From Tubiluchus corallicola (lineage: Eukaryota > Priapulida > Priapulimorpha > Priapulimorphida > Tubiluchidae): a stretch of 32,403 nucleotides of DNA. This document shows, in pieces, positions 1 through 11,375 of this stretch. Under the pieces are notes generated by a model, which saw only the letters and a list, made by a program, of their open reading frames with translations, did not search any database and was not told the DNA's origin. Both the position numbers and the translations under genes were made by a program. Within the stretch, counting starts at the first letter, position 1. Every line of letters starts with the position of its first letter. The stretch lies in contig JAQGDQ010001619.1 in NCBI GenBank assembly GCA_030141605.1, forward strand, positions 1-32,403. The letters are read 5' to 3'.

Positions 1-465
1 ATATGTTCTATAATTGTTGGTACGAGTTCAATGCCGATAACTTTCAATTTTATCCACAGCAATTTCAATCGTTCAGTCTTTAATGGAGTTTTGTATGTTC
101 TATAATTGTTGGTACGAGTTCAATACCGATAACTTTCAATTTTATCCACTGCAATTTCAATCGTTCAATCTTTAATGGAGTTTTGTATGTTCTATAATTG
201 TTAGTACGAGTTCAATACCGATAACTTCCAATTTTATACACAGCAATTACAATCGTTCAATCTTTAATGGAGTTTTGTATGTTCTATAATTGTTGGTACG
301 AGTTCAATACCGATAACTTTCAATTTTATTCACGGCAATTTCAATCGTTCAATCTCTAATGGAGTTTTTGTATGTTCTATAATTTTTGGCACTAGTTCAA
401 TGCCAATAACTTTCAATTTTGTCAACAATCGTTCATCTTTAATGGAGTTTTGAACGTGCAATCTT
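1..465. repeat. 92-bp tandem satellite, about 5 copies
   Basis: The block beginning ATGTTCTATAATTG recurs at 3, 95, 187, 279 and 372, so the unit is 92-93 bp. Each unit also carries the blocks GTACGAGTTCAAT and TTTAATGGAGTTTTG. The last copy decays from about 410, and fragments of the motif continue to about 640. The array is cut by the window start. Short open frames here are by-products of the repeat. Confidence 0.95.
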
Positions 466-880
466 TAAGGAACCTTTTTTCGTACTGTATTTTTCAATGA
501 TCATGTTCAGTTTCAACAAAGGAATCTTGATCTTGTAATCTTTAAATAGCGGCTGTTTTCTGTACCGTTATTGTTGGTACAGTTTCAATGCCGACTGTTA
601 CGTTCAACTTTATCAAGCAGTTTTAAGTGTGCAATCTTTAATGACGTGCATTTCTCCATATGTCATGACAGGAGTTTTTCCCTGATGCCTTGGCATTTTT
701 TGAAATATTCTAGTTTCGGTACTGTTTACCTTCGTCATTGTCATGTCACTTTATGTGATATATTAGCAGTAGTTGCCACCACTGTTATCAGTTTTACTTG
801 TTTACTGCTTTAGTACTGATTAATAATCAGTAATTATGTTCAATTTCATCAAGACAATTCTTTAAAATATTCAGTTTCTC
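466..880. other. Decayed satellite remnant, no gene seen
   Basis: Short pieces of the upstream 92-bp motif (for example TTGTTGGTACAGTTTCAATGCCG near 570-595, broken by substitutions) persist among AT-rich sequence. An 80-residue open frame at 571-813 has no recognisable domain and overlaps satellite remnants, so I do not call it a gene. Confidence 0.6.
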
Positions 881-884
881 TCTT

Positions 885-1690
885 ATAATGCATTTGTCGC
901 CTTGATGGCAGTTTTTCACGTGACATTAATAGTGACTCGCATCACGTCACCATGTCTCTTCATTTGTCGCCTTGATGGCAGTTTTTTCGTTACTATTGCA
1001 TCATTTTATGTGACTCGTTGATGATGGTACTTTCTCACTGTTCTATAACTCCATCACTATACTGTGCATGGCTATGTTCATGTTACTGATGAAGACATTA
1101 ATAGTGACTCGCATCACGTTACCATGTCCTTCATTTGTCGCCTTGATGGCAGTTTTTCCGTACATTAATAGTGACGTATTGTCATTCTTCTCCTTGAGGC
1201 GTTTTCAGGACATTAATAGTGACTCGCATCACGTTACCATGTCCTTCATTTGACGCCTTGATGGCAGTTTTTCACGTGACATTAATAGTGACTCGCATCA
1301 CGTTATCATGTCTCTTCATTTGACGCCTTGATGGCAGTTTTTCACGTGACATTAATAGTGACTCGCATCACGTTACCATGCCTCTTCATTTGTCTTGATG
1401 GCAGTTTTTCACGTGACATTAATAGTGACTCGCATCACGTTACCATGCCTCTTCATTTGTCGCCTTGATGGCAGTTTTTCACGTGACATTAATTCGTTAC
1501 ATGCTCTTTTTTTGACTTGATGGGTTTTTCCGTGACATTAATAGTGACTCGCATCACGTTACCATGCCTCTTCATTTGTCGCCTTGATGGCAGTTTTTCA
1601 CGTGACATTAATAGTGACTCGCATCACGTTACCATGCCTCTTCATTTGACGCCTTGATGGCAGTTTTTTCGTTACTATCACATCATTTTA
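885..1690. repeat. 69-70 bp tandem satellite carrying TCACGTGA E-boxes
   Basis: The block ACATTAATAGTGACTCGCAT recurs about every 69-70 bp (1210, 1279, 1349 and further copies). Each unit continues with CATCACGTTACCATG and CGCCTTGATGGCAG. Six copies contain the palindrome TCACGTGA. A longer-range duplication is superimposed: a block starting TCGTTACTAT with ATCATTTTATGTGAC occurs near 985-1065 and again near 1669-1770, suggesting a higher-order unit of about 690 bp. Confidence 0.95.
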
Positions 1691-1990
1691 TGTGACACGT
1701 TGATGATGGTACTTTCCATCACTGTTCTATAACATCCATCACTATATTGTGACATGGCTATGTATCATGTTACTCGATGAAGACATTAATAGTGACTCGC
1801 ATCAAGTTACAATTGTCTCTTCATGTTACTATCACATCATTTTATGTGACACGTTGATCACTATCACTACATTTTTTACATGAACCAGTAATGTTAATTT
1901 CCATCATTTTGTCATAACAAAGATTTGTTCATCCTTTCCCAGCATATGAGGAATAATGGCTGAATGTTTCTTCTATGAAAATAATTGCTA
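1691..1990. other. Degenerate satellite edge, no gene
   Basis: Partial copies of the preceding array continue (CATTAATAGTGACTCGCATC near 1785, ATCATTTTATGTGACACGTTGAT near 1835 in broken form). They then fade into AT-rich sequence with no supported coding or RNA feature. Confidence 0.6.
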
Positions 1991-2004
1991 TTATGACACA
2001 CAAC

Positions 2005-2136
2005 CTTGTATATAGTCAAGCGTTTATTTTGACTATAGGCATCAAGTTTGCCACGTTGCATAATTAAAATCTTGTATATAGTCAAGCGTTTATTTTGACT
2101 ATAGGCATCAAGTTTGCCACCTTGCATAATTTAAAG
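2005..2136. repeat. Two 66-bp tandem copies, each with a hairpin
   Basis: Two near-identical units begin with CTTGTATATAGTCAAGCG at 2005 and 2071. Each contains the perfect inverted repeat TATAGTCAA / TTGACTATA around a 9-base loop. The 71-residue minus-strand frame covering them reads the same peptide twice and is explained by the duplication. Confidence 0.9.
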
Positions 2137-2270
2137 ATGTTGCCTAATATTGTAACCATGGCTGTCCATGTATAGATAACGTTTGAATATACAATCAATT
2201 AAATATGGCTGAAATATGTGTCGCCATGTTATTAAAAATTAGCTTCCCACCGCCTGGTCACTATCGGCAT

Positions 2271-2551
2271 GGGAGGGGGATCAATTTTATTATGAACACT
2301 TTTGACGCTTCGAATCATTAAAATGTTTTGAGCGTACTTTGAACAATTACGCTTCTTAATTAAAGCACCATTGGTGCTTCAAATCATTAAAATGTTTTGA
2401 GCGTACTTTAAACAACTACGCTTCTTCATTAAAGCACCATTGGTGCTTCGAATCATTAAAATATTTTGAGCGTACTTTAAACAACTACGCTTCTTCATTA
2501 AAGCACCAGAAATAAAAATTATTATTAATGATTGTTTTCAATCCCCCTCCC
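2271..2551. repeat. Inverted-repeat-bounded element with three 68-69 bp tandem units
   Basis: GGGAGGGGGAT at 2271-2281 is matched by its exact reverse complement at 2541-2551. Between them lie three tandem units (block GCTTCGAATCATTAAAAT at about 2307, 2375 and 2444), each also containing TTTTGAGCGTACTTT and TTAAAGCACCA. The flanking inverted repeats suggest the array sits inside a small mobile element. That is inference, as no target duplication was identified. Confidence 0.65.
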
Positions 2552-2639
2552 CCTGCTCCTCAGAAAATTCCTCCTCATTGGCTCGGTAACTGCCGCCTCA
2601 CAAACATCCAGCATCATCAGCATCGTGGTCAATCTATCT

Positions 2640-3290
2640 TATAAATAGTTTTTATGCACAACTTGTATACGATACAGTGCAACTAACTTAACATACTGTA
2701 GCTTATACAATGTACTGCAGTTTTTAGAAATACTGCAGCTTAAAGGATATGTAACAATTAATAGAACATATTGCAGTTTGTATGATATATTGCAGTTTCT
2801 AAAAATACATCGTCTTATAGGATACGTTAACAATTCATAGAATATAGTGCAGCTTGTATGGTATATTGTTGTTTGTTGAAGGTTGCAGTTTCTAGAAATA
2901 TCGCAGCTTATAGGATGAGTTACAATTAATAGGATATACTGCAGTTGCTACGATATATTGCAGTTAACAGAATATTGCAGCATATAGGGTATGTTACCAT
3001 TAATAGAATATACTGCAGTTGCTACGATATATTGCAGTTAACAGAATATTGCAGCTTGTAGGATATGTGACAATTATTAGAATATATTGCAGTTAACAGA
3101 ATATTGCAGCTTATAGGACGTGTTACAATTAATAGAATATGCTGCAGTTGCTACGATATATTGCAGTTAACAGAATATTGCAGCTTATAGGATATGTGAC
3201 AATTAATAGAACATACTGCAGCAGCTGTGATGCATTGCAGTTAACAGAATATTGCAGCATATATTGCACTTTAGAATACAATGCATTGCA
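2640..3290. repeat. 74-bp tandem satellite rich in TGCAG
   Basis: The block CAGTTAACAGAATATTGCAG recurs at about 2961, 3035, 3090, 3164 and 3238, spaced 74 bp with one 55-bp short unit. More diverged copies (TATTGCAGTTTCTAAAAATA and similar) extend back to about 2640. The minus-strand 64-residue frame here is repetitive and not a gene. Confidence 0.9.
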
Positions 3291-3339
3291 GAAAATTTGT
3301 GTTGAATGTCAACTTTAAATATTATGCTAAATATGTAAG

Positions 3340-3790
3340 CACTTTTATATTTTATATTTTATATTAAAAAATCCGAGAAACTGTAATGTATCCGCTGATG
3401 ATGCTGAAGCTCTAAATTGCAAATAGCAATTAACGTTCAAATTGAAACGTAATTCTCCAAACCTCCGGAGAGAAATTTGGGTCATCTTGCACTGGCTTTT
3501 GACTTGGCACATTCTCACAGTACAAAGCTGTCTTGCACTGGCTTTTGTCTTGCCAACACTGGCTTTTGTCTTGCCAACATTGAAATAAATATTTTTGCTC
3601 ATAACCTCCAAAGAGAAACTGCGTTGAATCAGTTTTTAGCTTTTTGCTGACATTAAAATGAATATTTTTGCTCATAACAGGAGAAGTTGTCTTGAACTTG
3701 TTCTCAATGTTAGAATGAACATTTTTGAACATCAAAGAAATGTTCAGTTGAACAGATTTGGAACGTTTTGAACATTTTTTCTACATATAT
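3340..3790. repeat. Degenerate repeats of about 72 bp
   Basis: TATTTTTGCTCATAAC occurs at about 3591 and again at about 3663. ACTGGCTTTTGTCTTGCCAA is tandemly duplicated near 3537-3580. Weaker related copies (AATGAACATTTTTGAACAT) follow to about 3790. Overlapping minus-strand frames of 88 and 101 residues read these repeats and show no domain. Confidence 0.75.
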
Positions 3791-3939
3791 TTTAATGAAC
3801 ATAATAGTAATCATAAGAAAAATACGGAGTCCTCCATGGGTCCAGTTACCGAGCCTTCATAAGTAAATAATATAGCAGCTTAACTCATAGTATAACCACT
3901 GCTATAACTACAGAATTATGTAAATATGTAAATACAGAA

Positions 3940-4410
3940 GTTTTTTGAATATTGTTTGATGAAATGATACAAATTGGAGTTTTTTGACTTTTTTCTCCAT
4001 TGTAAATAAATTGTTTGATGAAATGATATGACTTGTTCTTGAAATGTAAATTGGAGTTTTTTTACTTTTTTCTCCATTGTAAATAAATTGTTTGATTAAG
4101 TGATATGACTTGTTCTTGAAATGTAAATTGGATTTTTTTGACTTTTTTCTCCATTGTAAATAAATTGTTTGATGAAATGATATGACTTGTTCTTGAAATG
4201 TAAATTGGAGTTTTTTTACTTTTTTCTCCATTGTAAATAAATTGTTTGATGAAATGATACAAATTGGAGTTTTTTGACTTGCTTTTTCCATTGTAAATAA
4301 ATTGTTTAATGAAATGATAGGAATGTTCATAAAATGTTATTGTGCAGAAATGTATATTGGAGTTTTTTGACTTGTTTTTTTTCTCCATTGTAAATAAATT
4401 GTGAAATGTT
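3940..4410. repeat. 77-bp tandem satellite with 60-bp variants
   Basis: TTGTTTGATGAAATGAT-type blocks occur at about 3952, 4011, 4088, 4165, 4242 and 4302, spaced 77 bp or about 60 bp. The short units lack the segment around ATATGACTTGTTCTTGAA. Every unit contains TTTTTTCTCCATTGTAAAT. Minus-strand frames of 108 and 140 residues are translations of this array. Confidence 0.95.
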
Positions 4411-5385
4411 ACAGCATCTAGCGAAGCTAGTGCAGTTCTTCACTGTTTTATCAATTGTAAATTAGTCTGATGAAATTTTGACTTGTTCTTGAAATGTAAA
4501 TGTGGGGGTCGTTGCCTAACTTCACGCGAATGTTTATATGTAAAGTGGAGTGTTTTTATGTTTACTCATGTAATGTTAGTATGTTTGCTTAACCCTTGTA
4601 GGGTCACGATTCCCCGCCCCCCACACCATAATTGCTTATTGCTTGGATATTTTTCGTTGTGTATTGTAAATAAACAATTTTTGTATTTAAACAAATCAGA
4701 TACTTTTATTCTGCTTGTATACTCCCATAAATGATGTTTAAACTAAATGTATAATTGCAGGACGAGAACACACAACATTTTAACAACGCATTTAATAACA
4801 CACCACAAGCAGTTACTGAGTCAGCTTTTCATAAGATCCATATTAAAAAACGAGCGATTATTACACGTTAATGTGATCACATGACTGATCTTTCTAGGGA
4901 ACATTTTTAAAATTAGGGAATTATTAAGTGCTGAATGTTTCAAGATTGAAGTCGTGAATGCTGAAAGTTTACAGGCTGCAGCCAAGAATTAATGGAATGG
5001 GTGCTACTGTAAATGAACTTACACGAGTGGCGACATCTCCCGTGCTGTTTAAAAAGGTTTTGAGACGTAAGGATGTAGATGCAGATGAAACAGCTTGTGT
5101 TGTGTTAGCATTTTATGCAATAGACATGAACATATTTATTTAAATTTGTTTTGCAGCTTTTGGAAATTTGCACTTATATTGTGAGCAGCCATAGTTTATT
5201 TGTGTCCTGCAAATGGCGAGGTCCTTATGGTTCTCACGAACTAACGAAATATTGTCTTAAGGATTATTCTTTGGTTCTCAGTAATGTGTGCGTTGAAAAA
5301 AAATAATCATTTCTTTTATTCGTAACAGGTGGCGCCAGCGTGCTGGCTGAAATACGTAATTCCGCCGGAAATAAATAAATAAATA
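4411..5385. other. Intergenic sequence, no supported gene
   Basis: Only short frames are present (83 and 61 residues on plus), without domains or convincing starts. The segment 4440-4500 is a decayed tail of the 77-bp array (CTTGAAATGTAAAT). I see no RNA gene or element ends. Confidence 0.6.
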
Positions 5386-5840
<455 letters not shown>

Positions 5841-6640
5841 TATAGTTATAAGATGATAACGCAAATTGTAAAGTAAAGTTACATGCTGAAGTGGACAATA
5901 AATTACAAAAGAATTACAAATCCATTTTTTGAAATGTGCGACTAAAACAATAATAATTTTAAATGATTGGCTTACTTGTGGAAAAACGTACAGTATTGTA
6001 TACACGGGCGCATATAGTTAAAATGTTAAAATCGTTTTTTATTAGTAAAATACTTTAAAATCGAAGCGTGGTGATTTGTAGTCTGCTGTTTTCCACGTTT
6101 TGCACTTTCCATTAAAGCAATAACGGAAATCGTAGAATTTATCAACTCAGCATGCCAAATCGTACTGTAATTCATGTACGAAATTTGTTACGTTTTTCTC
6201 ATCAGCGGTACGTTGGCAGCATCAAGCGCCAGAGGATTAAAGCCTTTTCATTAAAAAAATTCAAACTTATTGTAACAACATTTTCCACATATTCGTTGCA
6301 GTTCAATTGTCTAAGAAACAGCAAGCAAGCTAAATTAAAGCTGTTTGAACTGTTTGAACTTTTGATATGCCTAAAAAACATTATTGAAATTACAGTAATA
6401 ATATTTTTCCCTGTTTGTCATATTAGTATAAATCTTTGGTAAACTACACAAATTGAAATATATGTCTAATTTACAAACAGGGTTAGTTCAACGTGTATAT
6501 AAATTTATATACAGCATTAGACAGCATTAGCCATTTTAGTAATCACTAATCATTCTGCTTCACTCAATAAATTCAATTACGTTACTTATCAAAAAGTTAT
6601 AATCTTCTGCAAGCCTGTCAGTCGCATTTAATAGCAAACC
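5841..6640. other. Intergenic sequence, no supported gene
   Basis: An open frame of 96 residues at 6152-6442 has no recognisable domain. The segment near 6172-6250 (TTTGTTACGT followed by GGCAGCATCAAGCGCC) loosely resembles sequence near 18668-18735, so it may be an old dispersed repeat. Confidence 0.5.
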
Positions 6641-6649
6641 TACAGAGAG

Positions 6650-7130
6650 TTTGTGACCTAGAGAAATTACATGCTAAGAAATGTTGTCTAGCATCTTCAG
6701 CTTGCCAACAACATACGCAGTGACGTTTCTCCTTACTGTGATTTTTGACGAGATCATTTTTTTATTTACTGCAATGCATTCTTAGCCTTGAATGCATCTT
6801 GGTCAAATCTGCACCCATAAAATTCTTTCATGTACTTGTTCTAAATTATTTGCAATAGTGCTTCTTGAAGCTGCCAATAGTAACTTTCTCTCGAACATTA
6901 ACAAATAAATGATTCCATAATACAATGGTCTTCGGAAAAAAGACCCAATAAAAGTTGTTGCACAATTGTTCTAATTAGAAGTCTAATTAATTGTTCTAAT
7001 TAAATATACACGTTTTCCTCTAATGGCAGTGGCAGTCTTTGCAGCTTGCGGGCCAATATGTTGTTTATCTTATACATCATGGCTAGTTTGTGTTTGTACC
7101 TGCAGCTTTATAATGTTTCTCACTTGCATT
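6650..7130 (-). pseudogene. Decayed LINE ORF2 C-terminal fragment (CR1-like)
   Basis: The minus strand, read across frameshifts, gives YKHKLAMMYKINNILARKL near 7100-7040 and SFFPKTIVLWNHL near 6945-6900, followed by VTIGSFKKHY near 6855. These match the pattern seen at the C-terminus of CR1/L2/Jockey-type ORF2 proteins: a hydrophobic 'MMYKI.N' helix, then 'SFFPRTI..WN.LP', then 'SFK..'. Further on, near 6690-6725, CVCCWQAEDARQHFLAC has a C-x-C-C...H-x3-C spacing like a terminal zinc-knuckle. Stops and shifts break the frame. The family-level match is from memory of motif patterns, and the clade is uncertain. Confidence 0.6.
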
Positions 7131-7394
7131 CATTATAATTATATAATTTCGTGACTAGACCTCTATCTGCACCTGTAACAACCCTTACAGTTTCAAATTG
7201 TGCAGTTTCTATAGTTTATCTTTATCCCTCTGTGAACAGTTATCCTGTAATATAGTATCGGACTGGCACACCGGGAAACTGGGTTATTTCCATCACTTTA
7301 GAAATTACAGAAAAATTACAACTAAAAAAAGAAAAATATTGCACAGATTCTGGGAAGATTTAGATGAGGCTTTTTAATGCTATAATTTTTTTGG

Positions 7395-7440
<46 letters not shown>

Positions 7441-8255
7441 CCGTTTTTAATTTCTCGTGTCGCGAATCAGCTAATATTTGCAAGGAATGTAGGGAACAAT
7501 AATTTTCTTCTTTTTTTTCTAATGTGGAATTATTTGGCATGTAGGCGGAGGATTTCGAACTACTTTTTAGCAGACGAAAAGTAAACCGCTTGTGTGTTAA
7601 ATTTTCTTACAGAGTTTGGTGTTATTTTCTATCTTTATCAATTTTAATAAAAGTTCTGATTAATCCACGTGTCTGAAGCATTTGTTTTCGCCTGCCTGCA
7701 TTTTTATTTCCAGGTTGTCTGTTTTGTTTGAAACAAGTGCTTACCTGGGACATCAGAAGGGGACGGCCTCCCAAAACTCTTTGTTAAATTTAATCACCAA
7801 CGATTAATGATAGAAGTGCTGCTCGGAACATAAAACGAGGGGACTTTCTATAACTATTATAGTTATAGACTTATTGCAAACCTTACTGTTATGTTGTGAG
7901 ACAGCCCTTTGCCTCTATACTGTAGTGTAGAATACAACAAAATATACATAGAGTGTTTCTGCATTAATATGGCCCATCCATGCTCTATTTTTAAAAACAT
8001 TGTAAGCATAATCAACGTTTTATTTGCCGTGATATCTGTGATCTATGGCGCCAAATGAAATGCACATGCATAAATCATAGTAAATTTAATAACCATCATT
8101 CATCAAATTCTAGTGAATCATACTTTTGTGTACTTTGTCTGAATCAAATTTTCCACTGCAAAATTTAAAAAATGGTGAAATATTCAATCATTTTTAAATG
8201 CAGAAATTAATGTTAATATTTTCGAACTGGCACAACATTTTTATGCCAAATCTAT
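7131..8255. other. Intergenic AT-rich sequence with a short (TA)n run
   Basis: A (TA)n microsatellite lies at about 7398-7434. The remainder shows no gene, RNA or element ends that I can support. The 72-residue minus frame at 7322-7540 runs through the TA tract and is discounted. Confidence 0.6.
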
Positions 8256-8261
8256 TGGATT

Positions 8262-8558
8262 ATGACCGACAAGACCCAGACTTATATTAATAGAAACCAT
8301 GTCGATGACAAATATTATAAGTTAACTAATTTAAATAGTAATCTAAACAGTTTGCCTAAAATACTCAGAATATTAGAAGTCTTGAGGAAATTTCGAAATC
8401 CGTGTCACCTTATTGCAATAGGTAATACACGACTTTCTAATAAAACTCACTTCTGTTATGACATTCCTAGATATGAAATCATCTGTAGTAATTCAGCAAC
8501 AAACACAGGAAGAGTCTTCATGTCAATAATAACATTTTTTGTTTTTTTCACCAGTTAA
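8262..8558 (+). pseudogene. LINE endonuclease (APE-type) fragment, decayed
   Basis: The 98-residue frame contains NLNSLPKILRILEVLRKF, then HLIAIGNTRL, then CYDIPRYEIIC. This follows the order of the N-terminal half of LINE APE-like endonucleases: 'N.RSLPKN...L', then 'DIIAISETWL', then '..IPGY.....'. The catalytic Glu of the SET motif is replaced (GNT instead of SET), and the frame ends soon after with no reverse transcriptase, so the piece is dead. It lies on the strand opposite the LINE fragment at 6650-7130, so the two are probably separate insertions. Clade not determined. Confidence 0.6.
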
Positions 8559-8689
8559 AATGATACAACTAAATATTTTGTTTGATTATAATTTGCATGT
8601 GATACAACTAGTGTCACGTAGTTAACCATGCTAATTAATGTTGCATAAATAGGGATGGCTGCTAGGTGACCTCTTGGTCTTTCGCCACC

Positions 8690-8870
8690 CTGTCTAATAT
8701 TATGTCATTTTCAAACTGACTCAAATTGTGAAGAAAGCAATTTTAAAGCATGGCATTAAGTCAATGTTATTGAATTGTACTACATCAACTTCTTATATTA
8801 TGTAATTTTGAAACTGATTCAACTTGTTAGGGAAACTTTTTTAAAGCATGGAATAGAGTGCCTGATATTA
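8690..8870. repeat. Diverged direct duplication of about 100 bp
   Basis: Two related segments, near 8696-8760 and 8796-8860, share the order ATTATGT, AATTTT or ATTTTC, AAACTGA, TTTTAAAGCATGG. They look like an old tandem duplication in non-coding DNA. Confidence 0.45.
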
Positions 8871-9980
8871 AATTTAGAGCAATGACAAGAGAGCTAGTTA
8901 TTTATGAGGCTTAGAGAGATTAATTTATAGCGTTACTCAAATTTATCATGTTGCAAGATTTGAACATGATTTGAATTGCTAAAATGTTAGTTAAAAGGAA
9001 CAAGTGTCGAAGACTTACAGGTGAAGTTATTGACTAAGTTGTTTACTGCTAATTAAGTATTAGGATAGGGCCATAGGAATTGAGAACATGGCAAATTTTG
9101 TAAATTATAAGACTATCTGTAATGTTATCAATATAGTAGCCTGGTACAATATAGTTCCTATGTGTGAACAGGCTTTCAATTATTATTACGCATTTGGATT
9201 CGAACTGTGTGGTCGTAATTTATGTCTTCTGATTTAAGTTCATTAAACTCTTTGATTACATATAAATACTGTGTTCTAGTACATAATATTACAATATCTT
9301 TAAGCATTTGAGTGTCCATGTTTTAATGATGATAATATGCAAAGTTCATACATTGGTAGTAAGACTGTTCTGCTTGTACTTAGGTATACATAGTTCAGCA
9401 AGCTCTGTATAGATATATCCCTATAACACTTTACAGAGAACGAAAAGGTGCAAAACGTACAGGTAAATGTTTTATCACATACAGAGATGCCTTAACGAAA
9501 TGTGTTCAAGTTGCATAACTATACTTCAGTTTGGATAAATATTTTATATATAACTTTATTTACGTCAACAGCACAAATAGAATTTATGCTTTCACCATAA
9601 TTAAATTAATCAACAAACACAGCGAAGTGAAATATATATATTCTGATAGTCGCTATTTATTAATAACTAAAATATATATCAAGTAATATGCCACAATTAG
9701 CCTACATTTCATAAACAACGAAAATGTAAACTTAAAGATTAAGAAATCATTTAAAGATGATGTTTTAAGATACCTATTATAGTTTCTTACAACACTGTAT
9801 GCTGTAATATAATTACAAGGGCACTGCAATGAGTGGTTATTATAAAGTTGAATTTCTGTTATGTTACTTTACTAACATGTTAACTCATAATAATAATAAT
9901 TATTATTATTATTATTGATGTTTATCACAGTTTTGCTCAAATCAAGTTGCACATTATAAAAAAATAAAATTTTAGGCCTG
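8871..9980. other. Intergenic sequence, nothing supported
   Basis: AT-rich sequence with a short (AAT)n/(ATT)n palindromic run at about 9888-9915. No gene, RNA or element end was found. Confidence 0.6.
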
Positions 9981-9988
9981 CTAGCAAC
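9981..9988. repeat. 8-bp target-site duplication, left copy (CTAGCAAC)
   Basis: CTAGCAAC directly precedes TAGGGGTGAGCA and is repeated exactly at 10385-10392 after the inverted terminus. An 8-bp duplication is the hallmark of hAT transposition. Confidence 0.9.
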
Positions 9989-10384
9989 TAGGGGTGAGCA
10001 TCGAACGCTCGAATTCGATTCAAACGAGTTTTTTTTAGTTCGACTGCGATTTAAATCCAAAACTATAGATTCAAATAATTCAGCACTTCAATCACACATG
10101 TTCTTTATCACTAAAATGATTGAAACATCATGCAATTAGAATAATTTAGCTGTGATTTCTGTACACAATTTTAAAGAAATTACTAGTCGTTTTTTCTAGA
10201 ACAAAATCTAGTGATACACATGATCTTTGTAAGACTAATTTTTGCTGGTGGTTCGAAAACTTGTTGGAAAATCTTTCAAACTCAATTCGAATTCGAAACA
10301 CTGAAGTTCGGTTCGATTCGAATTCGAAAACCACAAATTCAGTTCGATTCGAATTCGCTTTCTGGTAGAGAATGCTCACCCCTA
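9989..10384. mobile_element. hAT-like MITE, 396 bp
   Basis: The element starts TAGGGGTGAGCAT and ends with the reverse complement, ATGCTCACCCCTA. It is flanked by a perfect 8-bp target duplication. No transposase is present, so it is non-autonomous. The subterminal regions are dense in TTCGATTCGAATTCG-like palindromic blocks in both orientations (about 9998-10030 and 10285-10355), as expected for subterminal transposase binding repeats. The small frames at 10146-10468 (82 and 85 residues) simply read these blocks. Confidence 0.9.
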
Positions 10385-10392
10385 CTAGCAAC
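10385..10392. repeat. 8-bp target-site duplication, right copy (CTAGCAAC)
   Basis: This is the exact repeat of 9981-9988, immediately after the right terminus of the hAT-like MITE. Confidence 0.9.
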
Positions 10393-11375
10393 AAGTTACA
10401 TTAGGTTGAATAAACCAATTTTTGTCTTACATAAAGTAAAAGAACATAAAATCAATAGTAATATTTAATCCATAAAATTATATCATATAATAATTATAAT
10501 TATTATAAAAAATTCTACTACTGAAATGATGCTATATTTAGCACACCAATGCATATACCAATGAGACGTTTAGTATCAACATCAAAATAATTCACTGATA
10601 TAATGAATGATGGTTATTAAAATTAATGTGGAACTTTACCGACCGATATACAGTTCACGTGAAAATTAACCAACATTTCCAAACATTCTAATGTTTCCAT
10701 TGTCGCAGAGCTTTGGATTGTACAGCATTTAAACTCCCATTGTTCCTAGATATATCGATGATCATTGTCTAATAGACAATGGTAAAACATTAAATTTGTT
10801 CTATTTACAAAAACTGTATAAAGTATGACATCTTAAAAAACACATCTCTAAATTCTTACAATGGTAACGCAATAAATATGCCAAAGATTTTTACATAAGA
10901 AAAAAGGTTACGAAAAATCGGGACCTGTATTTGTGGTCCCTTATAAGCAAGTACCTTATACATACTTTACAAAGACTACTGCTTTAGCAAATTAATATTT
11001 TTCTAGTCAAAATAAATACTCCTATTTTTCCAACTCTAACTTCATAAATTTAACCTAAGCTGCAATGTTGGTTGGTTGTTCATTCGTTCGTCAGTCAGTG
11101 GGTAAGTGGGCGAGCCAGCCAGTTGGATAATCAAGCAGTCTGCCGTAAGTCACTTGCCATTAGCCAGTTAGTACGCTAGCTGGTAATAATTTATTTTTTC
11201 TTTGTATCGTCTTTTGTTTATTTGCTTATAGATTTAAGTAATCCACGACTAACTGACTGACCAACAGCTAGTGTGTTTTAATGGTTGATGCCGCAAGTAT
11301 TCAAACAGAACATTAAAGTCAACAGTCTGTCTTTTTTACAACAGACGACTATCATGATTACACGATGGCATCTGT
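10393..11375. other. Intergenic sequence with a degenerate tetranucleotide patch
   Basis: Mostly featureless AT-rich DNA. Positions 11068-11180 hold a mixed GGTT, TTCG, CAGT and AGCC short-repeat patch. No gene or RNA is supported. Confidence 0.55.
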
